Shown here: positions 52,043 through 61,124 of the stretch, in pieces | Numbering within the stretch: the first letter of the stretch is position 1 | Layout of the letters: each line of letters begins with the position of its first letter | Assembly (NCBI GenBank): GCA_040752855.1 | Contig: JBFMHP010000017.1 | Location: 124,001-188,000 of the forward strand | Source of the DNA: JBFMHP01 sp040752855 | GTDB taxonomy: Bacteria > Pseudomonadota > Gammaproteobacteria > RBG-16-57-12 | Direction: 5' to 3' | Length of the DNA: 64,000 nucleotides | Position numbers and translations under genes: made by a program | The notes under the pieces: generated by a model | What the model was told of the DNA's origin: nothing | The model's database searches: none | The model's input: the letters and a program-made list of their open reading frames with translations, nothing else

Positions 52043-52132
52043 TTGATGGACGCATCTGGAATTTGACATGCCGCCAGGAACCATTGCGTTTTATAATGGC
52101 CGGATCGTCAGCCATGGCCAATAGACCACCCC

Positions 52133-52774
52133 ATGAAATACCGCATCATCCCCGTCACCGACTATCAACAAAACTGCTCCCTGCTCTGGTGCGAGCGCAC
52201 GCGCAAGGCCGCGCTGATTGACCCCGGCGGCGAGACCGAACGCCTGAGCGAAATCATTCGCCGCGAAGAGGTCAGCCTGGAAAAGGTGCTGCTCACCCAT
52301 GGTCACATGGATCATGTCGGCGCGGCGCGCGCGATCGCACAACGCTTCAGCGTTCCGGTCATCGGCCCGCAGCACGAAGATGCCTTCTGGTTGCAGGCCC
52401 TGCCCAAGCAATGCCAGATGTTCGGATTTCCGCACGTCGATGTGCTGCACCCCGATCAATGGCTCACCGATGGCCAGACCGTGACGGTCGGCGAGATCAC
52501 CCTCCAAGTGCTGCACTGCCCCGGCCACACCCCCGGCCATGTGGTGTTCTATCACGCCGCCAGCAAGACCGCCTTCGTCGGCGACGTGTTATTCCAGGGC
52601 TCGATCGGACGCACCGATTTTCCACGCGGCGATTACGACACCTTGATCGACTGCATCGTCAACAAACTTTTTCCCCTGGGCGATGACGTCACCTTCATCC
52701 CCGGCCACGGCCCCTGCTCCACCTTCGGCCACGAACGGCTGCATAATCCCTTTGTCGGCGGAAAATACGGCTGA
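52133..52774 (+). CDS. Metallo-beta-lactamase-fold hydrolase (YcbL-like)
   Basis: A glyoxalase-II-like hydrolase (213 aa). The metal motif is THGHMDHVG at residues 55-63; further ligands are in CPGHTPGHVVFY, FVGDVLF and IPGHGP. This is the compact YcbL-type subgroup, whose members can act on thioesters such as S-lactoylglutathione; the substrate here is not proven. It starts an operon with rsuA (3-base gap) and the methyltransferase gene. Confidence 0.9.
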   Translation: MKYRIIPVTDYQQNCSLLWCERTRKAALIDPGGETERLSEIIRREEVSLEKVLLTHGHMDHVGAARAIAQRFSVPVIGPQHEDAFWLQALPKQCQMFGFPHVDVLHPDQWLTDGQTVTVGEITLQVLHCPGHTPGHVVFYHAASKTAFVGDVLFQGSIGRTDFPRGDYDTLIDCIVNKLFPLGDDVTFIPGHGPCSTFGHERLHNPFVGGKYG

Positions 52775-52777
52775 CCA

Positions 52778-53470
52778 ATGCGTCTTGACCGCTATATCAG
52801 CCAAACCACCGGGCTCAGCCGCAAAGATGCGAAGCTTGCGATCCGCCGTGGTCGCGTAAGCATCAACGGGACGGTAGTCACCACACCCGAACACAGCGTC
52901 GGCGCGGACTGCGAAGTCACCCTTGACGATCAAACGTTGCGCGCGCCTGCCGCGCGTTATTTCATGCTGCACAAGCCGCCAGGCGTCGTGTGCTCGACCT
53001 CCGATCCGCAGAACCCCACCGTGCTCGGCCTGCTCGATGAACCGCGCATCGAGGAATTGCATCCCGTCGGCCGGCTCGACATCGACACCACCGGCCTCGT
53101 CTTGCTCACCGATGACGGACAATGGTCGCACGCCATTACCTCGCCCAAGCGCCATCAGCCCAAAACCTATTACGCCGAACTTGCCGAGCCGCTGCTCCCG
53201 GAACTGATCGAAAAATTCAAGAAAGGCATGATGCTGCACGGCGAAGACAAACGTACCTTGCCGGCCGAACTGGAGATCATCGGCGAGAAAGCGGCGCGCG
53301 TGACCATCACCGAAGGCCGCTACCATCAGGTCAAACGCATGTTCGCCGCGCAAGGCAACCATGTGGTCAGATTGCACCGTGAAGCAATCGGCGCGGTGCG
53401 GCTCGATCCCGAGTTACAACCCGGCGACTATCGCGCACTCACCGATGAGGAGGTTGAGTCGTTGCGATGA
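52778..53470 (+). CDS. rsuA: 16S rRNA pseudouridine(516) synthase
   Basis: RsuA (230 aa) makes pseudouridine at 16S rRNA position 516. An N-terminal S4 RNA-binding domain (MRLDRYISQTTGLSRKDAKLAIRRG) is followed by the catalytic domain with Asp in PVGRLDIDTTGLVLLT and the GRYHQVKRMFAAQGN motif. Family length is normal. The start is 4 bases after the hydrolase stop, and the gene overlaps the methyltransferase gene by ATGA. Confidence 0.92.
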   Translation: MRLDRYISQTTGLSRKDAKLAIRRGRVSINGTVVTTPEHSVGADCEVTLDDQTLRAPAARYFMLHKPPGVVCSTSDPQNPTVLGLLDEPRIEELHPVGRLDIDTTGLVLLTDDGQWSHAITSPKRHQPKTYYAELAEPLLPELIEKFKKGMMLHGEDKRTLPAELEIIGEKAARVTITEGRYHQVKRMFAAQGNHVVRLHREAIGAVRLDPELQPGDYRALTDEEVESLR

Positions 53471-54507
53471 ACGGTGATTCTGCACTCGGCCTGTTGCTCA
53501 ATCTGATCCGCACCCAATCCCGCCCCGCGCTCTGGGTGTTGGACGAACATGGCGCCGGAGAGATGACGGCAGCCGCCAATCCCACTGTCACCGTGATCAC
53601 CAATCGTTTCGATGTTGCCGAACAGCTGCGCTCACGCGGGTGGAATGCGCAATTCAGCGATTACGATTTTCCCGGCATACGAGCTTCGAGCATCGAGACG
53701 CTATTCTTTCGCATCGCCAAGGAAAAACCCGTCGTGCATCACGTCTTCAATGCTGCAGCAAACCTGCTCACACCAAACGGCCAACTGATCATCGCCGGCA
53801 CCAAGCAACAGGGCATCAAGACCTACGCCAAAACCGCCGCTGCACGCCTGGGCGGTGAAATGCATAGCAAAAAACACGGCGAGAATTATCTCGCCGTCAT
53901 TACGCGCGGCGCACGACCCGGCGCGCCGCTCGACGACAAGGATTACACAGCCCTGCGCCCCGAAATCACAGAGGGCGCACTTACCTATTTCAGCAAGCCC
54001 GGCCTCTACGGCTGGGATCAGATCGACGCCGGCAGCGAATTTCTCGCGCAGCACCTCAGCGAATTCTGCACCAACCAAACACCGTCGCGCATCCTCGATC
54101 TCGGCTGTGGTTATGGATATCTCTCGGTGCAGGCGCACAGATTGTTCGCACCGCAACGCTTAGTCGCCACCGACAACAATGCCGCTGCGATCCTCGCCTG
54201 CAGAAGGAATTTCTTGCAACATAAAATCCAAGGCGAGGTCATTCCCGACAACTGCGCGCACAGCATCACGGAACGCTTTGATCTGGTCATCTGCAACCCG
54301 CCATTCCATCAAGGCTTCGCCACCGAACGCGATCTCACCGAAGCCTTTGTCGCCGCCGCGCATCGGCTGTGCGCCCCCCATGGCACCGCCGCCTTCGTGG
54401 TCAACGCCTTCATCCCCATCGAGCGCTGCGCGGCAAGTCACTTCAAACACATCGTCTGCATCGCCAACAACAGCCGCTTCAAACTCATCAAGTTCAGCAA
54501 TCACTGA
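53467..54507 (+). CDS. 16S/23S rRNA guanine-N2 methyltransferase (RsmC/RlmG family)
   Basis: A methyltransferase (346 aa) with the two-domain RsmC/RlmG plan: a degenerate N-terminal domain (ETLFFRIAKEKPVVHHVFNAA) and a C-terminal SAM-binding domain with ILDLGCGYGYLSVQA, TDNNAAAILACRRN and the catalytic CNPPFHQG. It likely makes m2G in rRNA; whether the target is G1207 of 16S (RsmC) or G1835 of 23S (RlmG) cannot be decided. It follows rsuA with overlap, so the two form a ribosomal RNA modification unit. Confidence 0.88.
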   Translation: MNGDSALGLLLNLIRTQSRPALWVLDEHGAGEMTAAANPTVTVITNRFDVAEQLRSRGWNAQFSDYDFPGIRASSIETLFFRIAKEKPVVHHVFNAAANLLTPNGQLIIAGTKQQGIKTYAKTAAARLGGEMHSKKHGENYLAVITRGARPGAPLDDKDYTALRPEITEGALTYFSKPGLYGWDQIDAGSEFLAQHLSEFCTNQTPSRILDLGCGYGYLSVQAHRLFAPQRLVATDNNAAAILACRRNFLQHKIQGEVIPDNCAHSITERFDLVICNPPFHQGFATERDLTEAFVAAAHRLCAPHGTAAFVVNAFIPIERCAASHFKHIVCIANNSRFKLIKFSNH

Positions 54508-54618
54508 TATTCGAAAGATTGAATTTTCATGACAGTGGCGCCGCGGAACCATAGAATCGAATCGGTGCGCCACGAATCTGGCGCAACCATCGCAAAACAC
54601 AAATCGGGGGAAAAGGAT

Positions 54619-55890
54619 ATGTTCGGTAAATACTTGAAATATGCGCTCTGCGCGTTTCTCGTTTCAGTTCCATTTGAGTTGGTGTTCGCCGTACCGGCGG
54701 CGCCGGGCTGGCGTACCTATACTCAGCCCAGCGGCGAAACCTTCACCGGCGCTCTGCGCGGGGATGAATTTTTCAACTTCACTGTGCGCGCCACCCAGGA
54801 AGCGATCAACCAGGACCCGGCGGGCAGCGGCAGCTATCCGTCCGGTGAATATACGATCGGCCAGGACGCGCGCGGCGTGTGGTATTACGTGCAGGAATAC
54901 GTGAATCCCAATGATTCAACCGCGCTGCAAGTGCTCGGCAATGTCCCGGCACACTTGCCTCCCCCGGCGGGCCTCAGCCCCAGGATTTTGCCTACACAGC
55001 TCAAGCACACTTTGCCGGGCACCGCACATTTGACCGGCATATCCGTCGCCGGCGACATCTACGATCGCGCCTTTATCGTGCCCGCGAATCCAATCGATAC
55101 CTCCGTTATCAAACTGGCCTTGTATTCGGTCGACGCCGCATGGTGCGACACCAAGACCACGTCAACCGCGGTATCCGGCAATAACATCACGATGGAGATC
55201 ACTTCATACCAGAGCCCCGTTCCATGCCCTCCGACCGTGGAATCTCGGTTTTCTGTCTACGAAATCGGCGCACTCACCGGCGGTGACTATCGCGTTGAGA
55301 TCAAGAAGACCCTGTTCGACAGCAACGGCGCTTTCATCTCAAGCCAGGTGACCGCCGGTGGTCCATTCTATGTCACCCCCACAACGTCTACGCCCCCACA
55401 AGGCACATTTAACGCCCCGACCACGGTGGCTGCCAATCCCGACGGGAGCTTCAACTACCACGCCGTCTATACTCCCGCCTCGCCGACTGCGCTCGCCAGC
55501 TATACGATCAGCAATGTCGCCAATACCGATCCCCCCGGCCTCGTCGCCGATGGTTTTTGCCTAGGGCCCGCAACCATGGATCCGAAAACCGTTTCAGTAC
55601 ACGGCAAGTTGGTCGATCTGACACAAAACGGTGTCGTTTCGATCACGTTTAGCGCGTGCAACGGCGATTATTTTTACGCGGAAACCACCATCACGCCGCC
55701 GGCGCCTGTCGATCCCTGTGTGTCCAATCCAGCCGCCCCTGGCTGCCCTGCGGGTGACGATGACAATGACGGCGTAAAAAATTCGCGCGACCGCTGTCCT
55801 GGCACCGCCAGTGGCGTCCGGGTCAATCGCGCAGGCTGCGCAACGCCGGTCAAGAAGCCACCCCGCACAGACCATGCGGGTTCAGATTAA
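54619..55890 (+). CDS. Exported protein with M6-protease-like N terminus and type 3 thrombospondin-like repeat
   Basis: A secreted protein (423 aa) with a signal peptide ending near VFA. Residues of about 30-100 (RTYTQPSGETFTGALRGDEFFN, then DARGVWYYVQEY) resemble the N-terminal segment of M6-type metalloproteases, but no HEXXH site follows. The middle is beta-rich. Near the end is DDDNDGVKNSRDRCPG, a calcium-binding thrombospondin type 3 or OmpA-linker repeat, after which the protein stops without an OmpA domain. AAGGAT precedes ATG 54619. Function unknown. Confidence 0.75.
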   Translation: MFGKYLKYALCAFLVSVPFELVFAVPAAPGWRTYTQPSGETFTGALRGDEFFNFTVRATQEAINQDPAGSGSYPSGEYTIGQDARGVWYYVQEYVNPNDSTALQVLGNVPAHLPPPAGLSPRILPTQLKHTLPGTAHLTGISVAGDIYDRAFIVPANPIDTSVIKLALYSVDAAWCDTKTTSTAVSGNNITMEITSYQSPVPCPPTVESRFSVYEIGALTGGDYRVEIKKTLFDSNGAFISSQVTAGGPFYVTPTTSTPPQGTFNAPTTVAANPDGSFNYHAVYTPASPTALASYTISNVANTDPPGLVADGFCLGPATMDPKTVSVHGKLVDLTQNGVVSITFSACNGDYFYAETTITPPAPVDPCVSNPAAPGCPAGDDDNDGVKNSRDRCPGTASGVRVNRAGCATPVKKPPRTDHAGSD

Positions 55891-56030
55891 TGATGACGAC
55901 GCGCGCACCGATTCGGACGAAACCGAGGACGCAACCACTGCGCGCCTGTCCCGCCAACGGACACCGGCAATAATCTGTGCGGCACAGGGAGGTGCCGCGA
56001 TTTTCGACAGCGCCAAGGCGCGCAGCTGGC

Positions 56031-57038
56031 TCACTCCCACTTGAAAAAACGCGCCCCGATGGCAAGAAACAATGCCGTCATTCCCAGCAGCACCATCAAG
56101 CTCGAACTGATCTCCGCCAGCCCCGCGCCATCGACCATGATGGCGCGGGCGGCATCGATCACGTGCGTCAGGGGCAGTAATAAAGCGAGCTGTTGCAACC
56201 AGGGATGGATGCCCCCGGTTGAAAACCACACGCCGGAGAGAAACATCATCGGCCAGCTGAGCAGATTGAGGATGCCGCCGGCGAGCTCCTCGCTGGCGAT
56301 GCGCATGGCACTGAGCAAGGCGAGCGCAATCAGACAAGTCGCCCCGAGCGTGAAGACCAGCAGCAGATTCAGGTAGGAGCCATTCATGGTGAAATCGATG
56401 AACAGATCGGTGCCGAGATAAACGAAAATCGTGATAGCCATGATGATCCACAGCCGTGAAATCACCTGGGCGGCGAGGAACTCAAACGCCGTCAGCGGTG
56501 TGGCTTTGAAGCGTTTGAGCACGCCGTTCTTGCGGTAACGCACAATGACGTAACCCACGCCGAACAAGGCGCTGAACATCATGTTCATCGCCAGCACGCC
56601 GGGCAGCAGCCAATCGACATAGCGGATCGGTCGACCTTCCACCGCCTGCTTGGCAAACTCGCCGGGGCTGCTGCCTTGCAACACCCGCTCCAAAATATAG
56701 CCGTTGGGTGAGCTGGCATTCACCCAGTAGACGCGCGCGCCCAAATCCAGCAGCATGTCGAATTGGTGATGCTCCAGCTTGCGCTTGGCGCGTTCGAGAT
56801 CCGTGACGGGGATGAACTGGATGAATTTGGTGTGAAGGAATCCGCTTTCGCCCTGCTGCGCCGCTTCTGCCTGGTACAGGGCCACCTTGTACTGATCCTG
56901 CCCTTCACCCGAAAAGGCAAAAGCGAATCCTGCAACGATCAGTGCCGGAAACAAGATATTCCACGCCAGTGCCGAACGATCGCGCAGAAACTCCTTGTTG
57001 CGCGCGCTCAAAATCGACAAGAATTTTTTGAAGATCAT
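56031..57038 (-). CDS. ABC-2 type transporter permease
   Basis: An exporter permease (335 aa). One N-terminal span (ALAWNILFPALIVAGFAFAF), a periplasmic domain of about 130 residues, then five C-terminal spans (including WLLPGVLAMNMMFSALFGVGYV and LVFTLGATCLIALALLSAM) give the ABC-2/YhfP-like layout. Its ATG overlaps the ATPase stop as ATGA. The substrate is unknown. Confidence 0.9.
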   Translation of the reverse strand: MIFKKFLSILSARNKEFLRDRSALAWNILFPALIVAGFAFAFSGEGQDQYKVALYQAEAAQQGESGFLHTKFIQFIPVTDLERAKRKLEHHQFDMLLDLGARVYWVNASSPNGYILERVLQGSSPGEFAKQAVEGRPIRYVDWLLPGVLAMNMMFSALFGVGYVIVRYRKNGVLKRFKATPLTAFEFLAAQVISRLWIIMAITIFVYLGTDLFIDFTMNGSYLNLLLVFTLGATCLIALALLSAMRIASEELAGGILNLLSWPMMFLSGVWFSTGGIHPWLQQLALLLPLTHVIDAARAIMVDGAGLAEISSSLMVLLGMTALFLAIGARFFKWE

Positions 57039-57919
57039 CCGCGCAGCTCCTTTCCGGTCAACTCCAAAAACAGATCTTCCAGTGTGCGCTGCCGGATCTG
57101 CAGCCGCGCCAATGAAACCCCGGCGGATAACAAGCCCTGCACCACCGCATTGACATCACGGGCATGAATTTCGACTCGATCCCCGCGCGTCACCACGGCA
57201 TGGGAAAAATTGTTTCCGCAGGCAGCGAAGTCCTGCTGCGGCAATTCCAGCACCACATCGTTGAAATGTGCATGCAGGAGATCCCGCGGCGTGCCCTGCG
57301 CGATGATCTTGCCGTGATCCATGATGGCAATCTCATCACACAACACATACGCCTCTTCCATGTAATGGGTGGTGAGCAGCACGGTTTTGTCGCGCGCCTT
57401 GATGTCCTGCACCAGCGTCCAGAAGTTGCGCCGCGCCTGCGGATCGAGCCCGGTGGTCGGCTCATCGAGGAAGATCACCTCCGGATCATTGACCAAAGCT
57501 ACCGCCAGCAGCAGTCGCTGGCGTTGCCCACCCGAGAGCTTGCGATTGTCGCGATCCAGAAACTCGCGCAAGGAACACAGCTCGATCAGCGCCTCCAGAT
57601 CCATCCCTTTGGGGTAGAGACTCTGAAACATCTGCAACACCTCCTTGACGGTCAGAAAATCCTGCAGGGATGTGTGTTGGAATTGAATACCGACTTCTTT
57701 ACGAAACCTCTCCCCCAACGGTTCACCTTTGTAAAGGATGTTACCGGCGGTCGGCGGCGTGATGCCTTCCATCATCTCCACCGTGGTGGTCTTGCCGGCG
57801 CCGTTCGGGCCGAGCAAGCCGAAACATTTGCCTTGGGTGATGCTGAAGCTGACACCATCGACGGCGCGCACCTTGGGGTAGTGTTTGACCAGATCAGTCA
57901 CTTCAAAAACAGTCGGCAT
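57035..57919 (-). CDS. ABC transporter ATP-binding protein (ABC-2 exporter)
   Basis: An ATPase (294 aa) with Walker A GPNGAGKTTT, Q-loop QFQHTSLQDFL, signature LSGGQRQRLLLAVAL, Walker B VIFLDEPTTGLDP and H-loop TTHYMEEA. A C-terminal DUF4162-like regulatory segment follows. The start at ATG 57919 has GGAG 8 bases upstream; an ATG at 57925 is too close to that site. It pairs with the ABC-2 permease. Confidence 0.93.
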   Translation of the reverse strand: MPTVFEVTDLVKHYPKVRAVDGVSFSITQGKCFGLLGPNGAGKTTTVEMMEGITPPTAGNILYKGEPLGERFRKEVGIQFQHTSLQDFLTVKEVLQMFQSLYPKGMDLEALIELCSLREFLDRDNRKLSGGQRQRLLLAVALVNDPEVIFLDEPTTGLDPQARRNFWTLVQDIKARDKTVLLTTHYMEEAYVLCDEIAIMDHGKIIAQGTPRDLLHAHFNDVVLELPQQDFAACGNNFSHAVVTRGDRVEIHARDVNAVVQGLLSAGVSLARLQIRQRTLEDLFLELTGKELRG

Positions 57920-58098
57920 GAGCATGACTCCATAAAAATCCTTCCAACGCCGATTAGTTTACCCGATCGCTGGATAAATTTTTCCCGCAGGCGCGTTTCG
58001 TGCCGAATTTTCACCGGAGCGCGCAACCGATTCGCGGCACACGGAGAGGTGATGTTTCTCCTCTCGTTCGCGCGCCCTGCAATCCGCGGGCTGTTTGC

Positions 58099-58104
58099 TA
58101 TACT
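58099..58104 (+). promoter_or_regulatory. Possible -10 element for the CFI-box protein gene
   Basis: TATACT, 76 bases before the ATG at 58181, with a weak -35 (CTGCAA) 17 bases upstream. It is the only reasonable match in the 255-base divergent region. Confidence 0.3.
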
Positions 58105-58180
58105 TTTTCTGGAACGCTCAGGCTCGCTTAGTGAGGCTGGGAATATTCCGGCGATACGACGTCCGCATGGAGACCAGAAG

Positions 58181-60967
58181 ATGAATAAAGTGACTTGGAT
58201 GGCGCACATTTCACGGATATTTTTAACCAATCTCTTTGAGTTTTTCAGTCATACAAAAGATCGCCGGGCAGTGCCAGCCGCAGGGCACGCGCTGCTTTTA
58301 CTACTCGTAGCGCCCACGACCGCCCTCGCAGCGACTGTCCAGGGACAGGTATCCTTTCCGAATTCCGACATGGGCTGGAAACCCAGTCTGTACGACTACC
58401 GTGACAACGACGGCGCGCGGGTGCGTGTGCAGGGAACGAGCATCGTCGCCGACGTCACCCCGGACAACGCCGCGTCCGGGCGTTTTGTGCTGACCGGCGT
58501 CCCGACGGGAGCCATCACGCTGCTGTTCGAGGAAGGAGCGGCGTACGATGTATTCACTCAAGCATCGAAGCGCGTTTCGATCGAAGTAACCGCCGATACG
58601 GTCAGCGGCGTGAAATTCGACTTCGCCTATCATTGGCAACATCTGCCAAGCTATCCGCCGCCGTGGCGCAACCCGGACTACGATCTCCGGCAGCCGTTTT
58701 TTGTGAGCAGTCAAATCGGGTTCATGCTGTTTTCCAATAGCGGCGCATCCTCACCCGTGCATGAACTTTGGCGCACCACCAATGGCGGCGTGGATTGGAA
58801 AAAGATCGGTGAATGGGCGCAGGGCACCGCACCTGCCATACCGCATCTTGCAACGGGCGAACAAGCGATGTTTTTCGCCGATGCCGACCACGGCGTTCTG
58901 AACGCACGCCTCGGCGTGGAGCCCAGCCCTTACCGCGCCTACGAATATGGCGGCGTGTTGCGCACCGATAATGGCGGCGCCACCTGGAGCTACGTCGATC
59001 TTCCCAATGTCCCGCCGGTGGGCAACGACCCCGGCGGAAACGGCTTGGTCAACATCGTGCGCTACGCCGGCATCAACGCAAAGCGCTGGATCGCCTGCGG
59101 AACGGAAAACGTCGGCACTCACCTGGACACCGGCACCCCAGGGTACGTCACGATATGGGAAACCGCCGACGCCGGCGCGAGTTGGAAAATCGCTCGCACC
59201 TGGCCGGAAGACTATGGCACCTGCTCGGCGCTTGGCGCCAACAGCGCCGGGCGCGCCATACTGTTTGACACCCCATACGACTCCGGCGGCCTGCGCCGCC
59301 TTGTGCTGCGCGATACGACCGGCCTGTGGTCGATACAATCGAGCAACGATCTGGTAACAAACTCGGTTGACGGCAGCGCCGATGTGCCGATGGCCGGCGA
59401 GACTGCATGGGTGCGCGCCGCATCGGTCAGCGATCAATGGCGCGAAGGTCTCTGGCGCAGCGACAACGCCGGGGCGAGCTGGCAACGCATTTCGGACACC
59501 CTCCCGACATACATGGACTTCGTTTCCCCGCTCAAGGGTTTTGGGGCCGCCGACATGATGGTCACTTATGACGGTGGCGTGAACTGGCGCCGGCAATCGG
59601 CCGGGGGCACGATGTGCTGCCATGGCAACAACATCTTTGCCTTTGATAGCACGCAAGCAATCTGGCATGAAGGCGGTGCAGACGATCCCAACGACCAGGA
59701 AGATATATTCACTTATGTGGAACCGTGGGACGAAAATTTCGAAATCACTGCCCGGCACCTGCATGCCGACGACGACATCGACCGCGGTACGAACAATGTC
59801 CCCATGGCCTCGTATCAGCTCATTAATCAGGGTCCGGTACCGATCCGGGTCAACAGCCTCACGCTGCGCGCCGGTGGCACGGGCCATGATCGCACGGATA
59901 TCGGCGCGATCAAACTTTGGTGGGACAAGAACGCCGACAATGCCGTGGACAAGGATGATCTGCTGCTCGGCAGCGGCCTGTACAATGCGGATGACGGCAG
60001 TGTGGCACTTGCCGTTGGCGCCGCCCATACACTCGAGCAATTCACCCCGTTCGATCTGTTGGTCACCTACGATCTATCCCCGGCCATCAAAAATCTGAAA
60101 AACTTCCGCTTCTCGTTGCGTCCTGCCGAGATCGACGCGGTGTCGGCTGATCGAAACACCACCGTAACGCCGAGCGCGCCCGAAGCCTGGGAACTCACCA
60201 GCCGCACCGTGACCGTTCCGGCAACGGCTGATCTCTCGGTTGCGATAAGCAATTCACCCGACCCGGCCATTTCGGGGCGCGAACTGACCTACAACATAAC
60301 AGTGACCAACAATGGGCCGGATCACGCGGCGAATGTGACGCTTACCGGCGCTGTGCCCAGCAACACCACATTCGTCTCGGTCTCCACCGGTCGGGGAAAA
60401 TGCACCCACAATACTGGGCTCGTCAGCTGCGTCTTGGGATCACTGCAAGATGCGGAAAGCACGAACGTGCGCTTAGTCGTCACCCCGGCCGGCACGGAGA
60501 GCTTGACCAACGAAGCCAGCGTTTCGGCCACCGAGCACGACAACGACAGCGCCAATAATACGGCGACGGCCGACACCGCCGTCGAAGACCCACCGGCGCC
60601 TCTCGCCGTTGCCGGCGCAAGCGGTGGTGGCGGCTGCTTCATTGCCACTGCCGCCTATGGCAGCTACCTTGATCCCGACGTAATGGTGCTCAGACATTTC
60701 CGAGACAAATATCTGCTCACTCATGCGGCCGGCAGGAGGTTCGTCGATCTCTACTATCAACTATCACCGCCCATCGCAGAATACATCAGCGAACGTGAAG
60801 CGTTGCGCACGCTTACGCGGGGACTGCTGACGCCCGTTGTCTACAGCGTCAAATACCCGCTATACGCCCTGGTCGTATTGATCATGATTTTCGTCGCGCC
60901 GATTGTAATTCACCTGCGCCGCAGACTGCTTCATCAACACAGCGGTTACCCAGACGATCGGCAGTAA
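58181..60967 (+). CDS. Large exported protein with BNR-like repeats, DUF11 domain and CFI-box C terminus
   Basis: A protein of 928 aa. It has a signal segment ending near LAATV and a carboxypeptidase-regulatory-like beta domain (QGQVSFPNSDMGW). Then come BNR/photosystem-stability-like repeats with GGVDWKKIGEW, GGATWSYVDL, AGASWKIARTW and AGASWQRISDT, which suggest a beta-propeller. A DUF11 repeat follows (SVAISNSPDPAISGRELTYN, TVTNNGPDHAANVTL). The end is a CFI-box-type domain, GGCFIATAAYGSYLDPDVMV, with a hydrophobic helix and Arg tail (IHLRRRL), typical of C-terminal sorting signals. The start at 58181 has AGAAG/GGAG upstream; a longer open frame to 57164 is antisense to the ABC ATPase. Confidence 0.82.
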   Translation: MNKVTWMAHISRIFLTNLFEFFSHTKDRRAVPAAGHALLLLLVAPTTALAATVQGQVSFPNSDMGWKPSLYDYRDNDGARVRVQGTSIVADVTPDNAASGRFVLTGVPTGAITLLFEEGAAYDVFTQASKRVSIEVTADTVSGVKFDFAYHWQHLPSYPPPWRNPDYDLRQPFFVSSQIGFMLFSNSGASSPVHELWRTTNGGVDWKKIGEWAQGTAPAIPHLATGEQAMFFADADHGVLNARLGVEPSPYRAYEYGGVLRTDNGGATWSYVDLPNVPPVGNDPGGNGLVNIVRYAGINAKRWIACGTENVGTHLDTGTPGYVTIWETADAGASWKIARTWPEDYGTCSALGANSAGRAILFDTPYDSGGLRRLVLRDTTGLWSIQSSNDLVTNSVDGSADVPMAGETAWVRAASVSDQWREGLWRSDNAGASWQRISDTLPTYMDFVSPLKGFGAADMMVTYDGGVNWRRQSAGGTMCCHGNNIFAFDSTQAIWHEGGADDPNDQEDIFTYVEPWDENFEITARHLHADDDIDRGTNNVPMASYQLINQGPVPIRVNSLTLRAGGTGHDRTDIGAIKLWWDKNADNAVDKDDLLLGSGLYNADDGSVALAVGAAHTLEQFTPFDLLVTYDLSPAIKNLKNFRFSLRPAEIDAVSADRNTTVTPSAPEAWELTSRTVTVPATADLSVAISNSPDPAISGRELTYNITVTNNGPDHAANVTLTGAVPSNTTFVSVSTGRGKCTHNTGLVSCVLGSLQDAESTNVRLVVTPAGTESLTNEASVSATEHDNDSANNTATADTAVEDPPAPLAVAGASGGGGCFIATAAYGSYLDPDVMVLRHFRDKYLLTHAAGRRFVDLYYQLSPPIAEYISEREALRTLTRGLLTPVVYSVKYPLYALVVLIMIFVAPIVIHLRRRLLHQHSGYPDDRQ

Positions 60968-60974
60968 CGCCTCA

Positions 60975-61003
60975 TTCCTCGGTGGTCCTTACCGCCCGAG
61001 GAA
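60975..61003. terminator. Weak hairpin between convergent genes
   Basis: TTCCTCGG and CCGAGGAA pair around a 13-base loop, between the CFI-box gene and the outer-membrane gene. No U-run, so low confidence. Confidence 0.35.
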
Positions 61004-61124
61004 GACGGCTAAAGAAGCCATCTCACTCAGACCTTTCGCGAGACTCGAGTTACACACTTCTGTATATGATCTCCCGGACTAACTCGCTTCAAACCGCAAC
61101 GGCGAATCCACGCCGACGTTGCCA

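Noticed and set aside
57164..58180. Open frame extending the CFI-box protein by over 330 codons upstream
   Set aside because: It runs antisense to the clear ABC ATPase gene and has no domain; the signal segment and a ribosome site place the start at 58181.
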